Shown piece by piece: positions 59,450 through 64,000 of a DNA stretch of 64,000 nt (position 1 is the first letter of the stretch; every line of letters starts with the position of its first letter). Source of the stretch: Glandiceps talaboti. Lineage: Eukaryota; Hemichordata; Enteropneusta; Spengelidae. The position numbers and the translations under genes are program-made. The stretch is from the NCBI RefSeq assembly GCF_964340395.1, contig NC_135554.1, forward strand, positions 19,142,592 through 19,206,591, given 5' to 3'. The notes below the pieces were generated by a model. That model worked only from the letters and a program-made list of their open reading frames with translations, was not told the origin of the DNA and ran no database searches.

Positions 59450-62400
59450 TAATTTTTTTGTTCACTTGAGTAGTTATGTAAGTAGTCTATGTTACTTTAA
59501 CTAGAATTTCAACTTTTTAACAGTCAGTTATGTACACTATAACAGTGCTTTCACGAGCATAGTGAGTGAAAGTGCATCAGAAAACACTGATCGCGGCAAG
59601 AGTGTCAATACCCCTGAGTACACGACATGGGAACTGGGGTTCTGCTATTATGACATATATTTATCGGAAATGGCAATTTCTCATCAAAATTGTACAGCGC
59701 AATCATGCAATGTGTGTAGCGAACGATCGTGTCCTCATTTGTGTATCATTTGCATGCAGGCATGCAATAATGTTTTTGGTATTACACTGCAGTGAAAATA
59801 CCACTAGTATGCGTGCACACCAGTGCAAGTAAAAATCTCTGGAACAGATGTAATAATGCTTCTGAATCTTAAAACAACTTTTATCTTAACAGTACATTTA
59901 TTTGTTGTCAATTTGATGAGAATACACTCTTAACATAGGAGGTTGCATTATCAGGGGTTAGGTTTTTTTTATCAGGACAATCCCTTGCGCAAGCCTTACA
60001 TCTCTGAAATATGATGTCTTTTTTATTTCATTTGCATTCCATTTCTATGTTGTCAACAGATGAATGAATTGAATATTTTGTTTCGAGTACATTTTTAGCT
60101 TGTTTTACTCGAACATTTTTTTCTCCTTTTACTTAATATATAACTTGTTCTAAAAGTTGAAGTTTACCTTATCAATTTTTTTTATGTGTTTCTGTTTCAT
60201 TGATGTCTTTTGTTGTTGTGCTGTCTGCGACTATGAGTTTCACATCTCTCTGTCGTATGTGCCTTGATATTAAAGAGTACGAGACATGCCAATCATGTAC
60301 AAACAGTGATGTCATTTACATCATAGACCCTACAAGTTTAGGGTCTATGTTTACATGCAGTATTTTTGAAAGAGAAGTATTCACCTATATATATATTTGA
60401 CAAGGTGTGATCTTACATATTGGTACAAGCAGAGTTTTCAAAACAAAAAATTTAACTCAAGTGAAAATACTTGTATTCTTGTATGAAATGAATGCCGTTT
60501 TCATGCCTTTGGTGACATTGATAATCATATTGCTAGTGGTATTGTACAATAGTTCACGTCCTTCACATTTCACTGTACGTGTACTAAGAAGTGACGCCAT
60601 TTGTGTCATCAACTGTTGTAGTAATATATAACAGAACCGCATGACATGCAAGTGCAAGTGTAGCATCCCTACTCAGAGTATTTGCTTGAGTGCTTGCAGT
60701 GATCTCAGTGGCCATACTTTTCATGAGTGTAACGGGTGTAATCGAAAGTGCAGCAGAAAACACTGCAAGGACGAAGGCAAATATCCCCTGAATACTCACT
60801 CATGTCATGGGTTTCTGTTCTGTTTCATATATTTACCAAAAACAGCAAAATTCTGTCAAAATCCTACTATGACTCAGTTTGAGATCATGTAATTTTGTGT
60901 ACAAGGAACGATTCTAATCATTTGCATCCATTTGCATACATATATGCCATATTGTTTTCGGTATTGCACTGCCAACAGTATGCATGATAATCATTGGAAA
61001 GTTTGAAGAGTTTATTTCTGAGGTTCATTCTACATAAAAGGTGAAAGAAAAAAAGTGCAGTAAAATGGAGGGATGGAATATTGGATTGAGGTGCTGTGAA
61101 TGATTTACTCACAGTTGTATCTTACAATGAATTTGATTACATACTTTAGATTCTAAATGTACATAGAATGTGGTAGAATATAGAACAGAATATGTATTTT
61201 TCTGTCAAAATATAAACAGATATATATAAATGATAGTCTACAATTTAAATATATGTATATAGAATAGAATAGAATAGAATATCCATTTTTGCTAATCTTT
61301 TGTTGTCAAAATATTATAAACAGATATAAATGATCGTCTACATTTTAAAAAGATAGTGAATTTTAAAGAGATATCTCTAACAAATTGTTGATTTTGTTGG
61401 TCCATGTTTCAGTAAATTTTTGTCGAAACTTTTGTTCTTAACAGTGAAGAATGAAAATGTCAGAATTTTTTTTATTTTTACTTAAATATGATAATATACC
61501 TTTTACAAATTCTCATTTAGCGATTCTAACAAATTGTAAAAATAAAATTTTATCAACTTTTATCAAATTGATATTGATTATTGGTATATATGTTGTGTAG
61601 CTTTGTATGTTCAAATCATGAATTTTGGGGTTTTTCCATTATTTTTCTTGTGACTATTTTCTCTTGTTTTCAACGCAATACCTCCATAAACTCAGATGGT
61701 GGCTGGGGAAACAGTATTTTCATCAAAACTTGGCATAGAATTCGGACATTATTTTTTGCATTGAAAAAAGTGACAGCAATCAAGATGTTGTGTGGTCTGT
61801 AACGTATGCTGTGGTGGGGCGCCCTCACACATCGGTCAACCCCCTTGTGGATCAGAGCCGGCCAGTGTCAGTGAGCAATAGAGTGTATCTTACAGTCTAG
61901 ATGTAGTGTTGTTGGTTGTAGTACTTGTCTTGTTGTACACAAGTCTACACTCAGTGCAACATTTCAGAAATTGTAAAAAAAAGTCTTGACAAGTGAAAGA
62001 CTACCTAAACCTTGAAATTTTTGACAAATGTTTGCTTCTTTAGCTGAGAACGAAAAATGCAACTGCATGATAATACAGAGTGGCTGATATGTCTTCTTTA
62101 CATAAACACAGTATATGTGTACCAGGCACAATAATGTACAAATAAATAAGTCTTTGGGATACAGTTGAGCACACTGACATGGCCAATATCTTGATTTACT
62201 GTATCTGAGCTTATTTTATCATGATGAATGTATGTACAAAAAATTTGACTTGACTTTGAATATGTCATTTCATTGCTATTTTATCAATACAGTAAATATT
62301 TTCAAGGATATTGTATATTTAGCTTTGCGTAGCGTTAGACCACTAAAAGAATTTAGTAGTCTGAGGCAAACGTTGCAATAAAGTACCAAAGTTAATGTCA

Positions 62401-62984
62401 TATGGCATCTCTGCTTCTTTTCATTTTATTGTCGACAAAAATGTGTAAAAGTTGTATTCTTAGCTTCTGTAAATTCTTGATCACGTGAGAGATGGTGTTA
62501 AAAGGAATAATTTAGAATCGCAGGTCAGTTTCTCGACACTTCCAACAAGTATCAAGCCAATATTTTCATGAATAAAGTCCCCAAAACACAACTATTTTCA
62601 AAAATACAGATTTCTTTCCTGTTTATTCGTAATACCGTCGTTCAACACTAGGAGATAAAAATTCTGTAATACTCTCTAAAACAGCAGTTTCATAGGCATG
62701 TGCTCTGTGAGCATGTTACACTGTCAAAGTCATCTAGCATTATGAGTTTCATCTTAATCTGACTCCCTATTTATATGCGGAGTAGGCCTTTAAAGACAAT
62801 CTTTGACAAGAATCAAGTATTAGAATTTATAATGCAAATATAATCCAAAGGTAGTTCAAGTGGATTATCAATGGCTTAGTGGTTAATCCACTAGCCTCTA
62901 AATCTAATTACTGACATGGCCTCTTGCTACAGTCATTGACTAATGCTATGACTTTTTCAGTGATCTTAACTGCAATTTTGATTT
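59450..62984. other. Downstream region; diverged duplication, no gene recognised
   Basis: Two diverged copies of a ~280-bp segment lie at about 59560-59830 and 60720-60990 (shared: AAAGTGCA-CAGAAAACACTG, CCCCTGA-TACT-AC, ATTTGCATGCA/ATTTGCATACA, GGTATT(A/G)CACTGC). A perfect 11-bp stem-loop (CATAGACCCTA, loop CAAGTT) lies at about 60323-60350. Short frames are cysteine-rich in places but sit in the duplicated segments and have no recognised family. Confidence 0.45.
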
Positions 62985-63370
62985 TTAGAACAACTGAACT
63001 GAGCTTCAGTATGTGCTACAGGCATGGTGAAATGTGTGCGTGTGTGTGTGTGTGTGCGTGCGTGCGTGTATGTATGTATGTATGTCTGTATGTCTATTTA
63101 TTTATTTATTTATGTATATTTATATTTATATATGTGTGTGTGTGTGTGTATGTGTGTGTGTACATGTGGGATACATTTTTAACTCAAAAACTGGAAATCT
63201 GATTGCCTTTATTGGCATAGACTAAAGATAACTGTCACTGGTTTTGTTTGACCATCACGTTTCCTGTGATTCTAGTGAGACCAAGACAAAGTCTGTGTCA
63301 TTGTGTCATACATACAGTGTCTCAGTTAATTAAAAGAATTGGGAAACTGTTCGATTCAAAATTAATTTAT
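62985..63370 (+). repeat. Hairpin-headed dispersed repeat with (TG)n, copy 3
   Basis: TTTTTAGAACAACTGAACTGAGCTTCAGTATGTGCTACAGGCAT matches the head of copy 2 in layout (split here: GAACAACTGAACTG, then CTTCAGTATGTGCT). A TG-rich microsatellite (63034-63165) follows, and then AACTGGAAATCTGATTGCC. Confidence 0.6.
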
Positions 63371-63484
63371 TCAATTTTGTTTGAAAAATTATAAAGAAAA
63401 AAGTCTGATGTGGGTATACATCTGAATAGAATTATTATTTTGTTTATATTTTCAACTTGAATTCTGATTCAATTTCTTAGTATG

Positions 63485-63716
63485 GGTTACCCAGACTCCT
63501 CTGATTTCTGCTGCCACTGAGAGTCTGGGAGAATACCACTAAATGATTTGAACAAGATGGCTGCGGGAGAGAGGCTGTCACCGCAATCGATTTTAAGAGG
63601 ATGAGCAGAATTTACAGAGGGGGCAATTCCACTCCATTATCCAGCATATACCCATATTCTCCCCAAGACTCGATATCTCTGGTAGTGGAGATGGAAGTCA
63701 GATGAGTCTAGGTAAC
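63485..63716. mobile_element. Small foldback element (about 230 bp)
   Basis: GGTTACCCAGACTCCTCTGA at 63485 is mirrored by TCAGATGAGTCTAGGTAAC ending 63716. The arms are about 50 bp and imperfect. A related fragment (CTTGGTTACCCAGAG) lies near 58497. Confidence 0.55.
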
Positions 63717-64000
63717 GCAAATTAAGTATACAGAGTGGAATGTCTATACTATGAGGATTTCTTGGTTTTCTGTATACTAATCGACTATTAATTTCCATCT
63801 TTCCCTAGCCTATATGGATTATTCTAATGATTTACCATGGAGGTCATTCTAGGGTCAAAGTACAGGGTCATTTTACATGCTGAATTCTGAATGGATACAG
63901 AATCTGTTTAATTTGAATCTCACCTTTACCATTGAGCTATTCAAGACATGCATGTTTATATCAGGTATATAAGTATTTATATTGCACTTTTAAACTTTGA
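63717..64000. other. Window end, nothing recognised
   Basis: AT-rich sequence without recognised features. Confidence 0.5.

Noticed and set aside
60641-60892. Cysteine-rich 83-residue frame
   Set aside because: No signal peptide, recognised cysteine pattern or splice context; it sits partly in a diverged duplicated segment.
62868-62935. tRNA-like box A (TGGCTTAGTGG) at about 62872
   Set aside because: No box B at the expected distance and no cloverleaf; probably chance or a very old SINE head.

Overview
This is eukaryotic DNA from an animal, probably a marine invertebrate. It is AT-rich, full of microsatellites, minisatellites, foldback DNA transposons, a tRNA-derived SINE and a LINE relic, and it carries one large intron-rich gene. 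No bacterial-type gene organisation is present. The species cannot be fixed from sequence alone. Hairpin-headed dispersed repeats and GACCTTGACC-type intronic repeats look like those of lophotrochozoans, hemichordates or amphioxus, but I cannot choose among them.

The one gene I can support runs on the + strand from about 33.8 or 36.6 kb to 57,919 (stop), with 3' UTR beyond. I assembled 17 coding exons. Every junction has an AG acceptor and a GT donor, all intron phases agree, and the coding total is 4,530 nt (1,509 residues plus stop). The product is a gp130/Domeless-like class I cytokine receptor. In order it has a signal peptide, an Ig domain, a cytokine-receptor homology module (C-x9-C-x-W in the first half, WSEWS in the second), five membrane-proximal fibronectin III domains, one transmembrane helix, a proline-containing box1-like stretch, and a 615-residue tail encoded by one exon with 20 tyrosines, including YxxQ (STAT3-type) and YxN (Grb2-type) motifs.

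Layout: 1-4.1 kb holds G-rich repeats, a 206-bp duplication and a long AT-flanked palindrome. From 4.1 to 8.3 kb nothing is recognised. A SINE with target-site duplications lies at 8.7-9.2 kb. Three foldback elements of one family, each with a perfect 9-bp target duplication, lie at 10.2, 22.7 and 24.3 kb. Minisatellites lie at 13.8, 19.8, 21.2, 27-29.8 and 35.7 kb. A LINE 3' relic lies at 25.7 kb. From 31.7 to 33.7 kb nothing is recognised. The receptor gene fills 36.6-57.9 kb, and its introns hold a 2.4-kb TTAA-flanked foldback element and several other repeats. From 57.9 to 64 kb there is 3' UTR or intergenic sequence with small foldbacks and repeats.

The most unusual gene feature is that two separate 3' splice sites (exons 3 and 12) have each been tandemly triplicated together with the first bases of the exon. 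Any use of the upstream acceptors leads into a stop codon.
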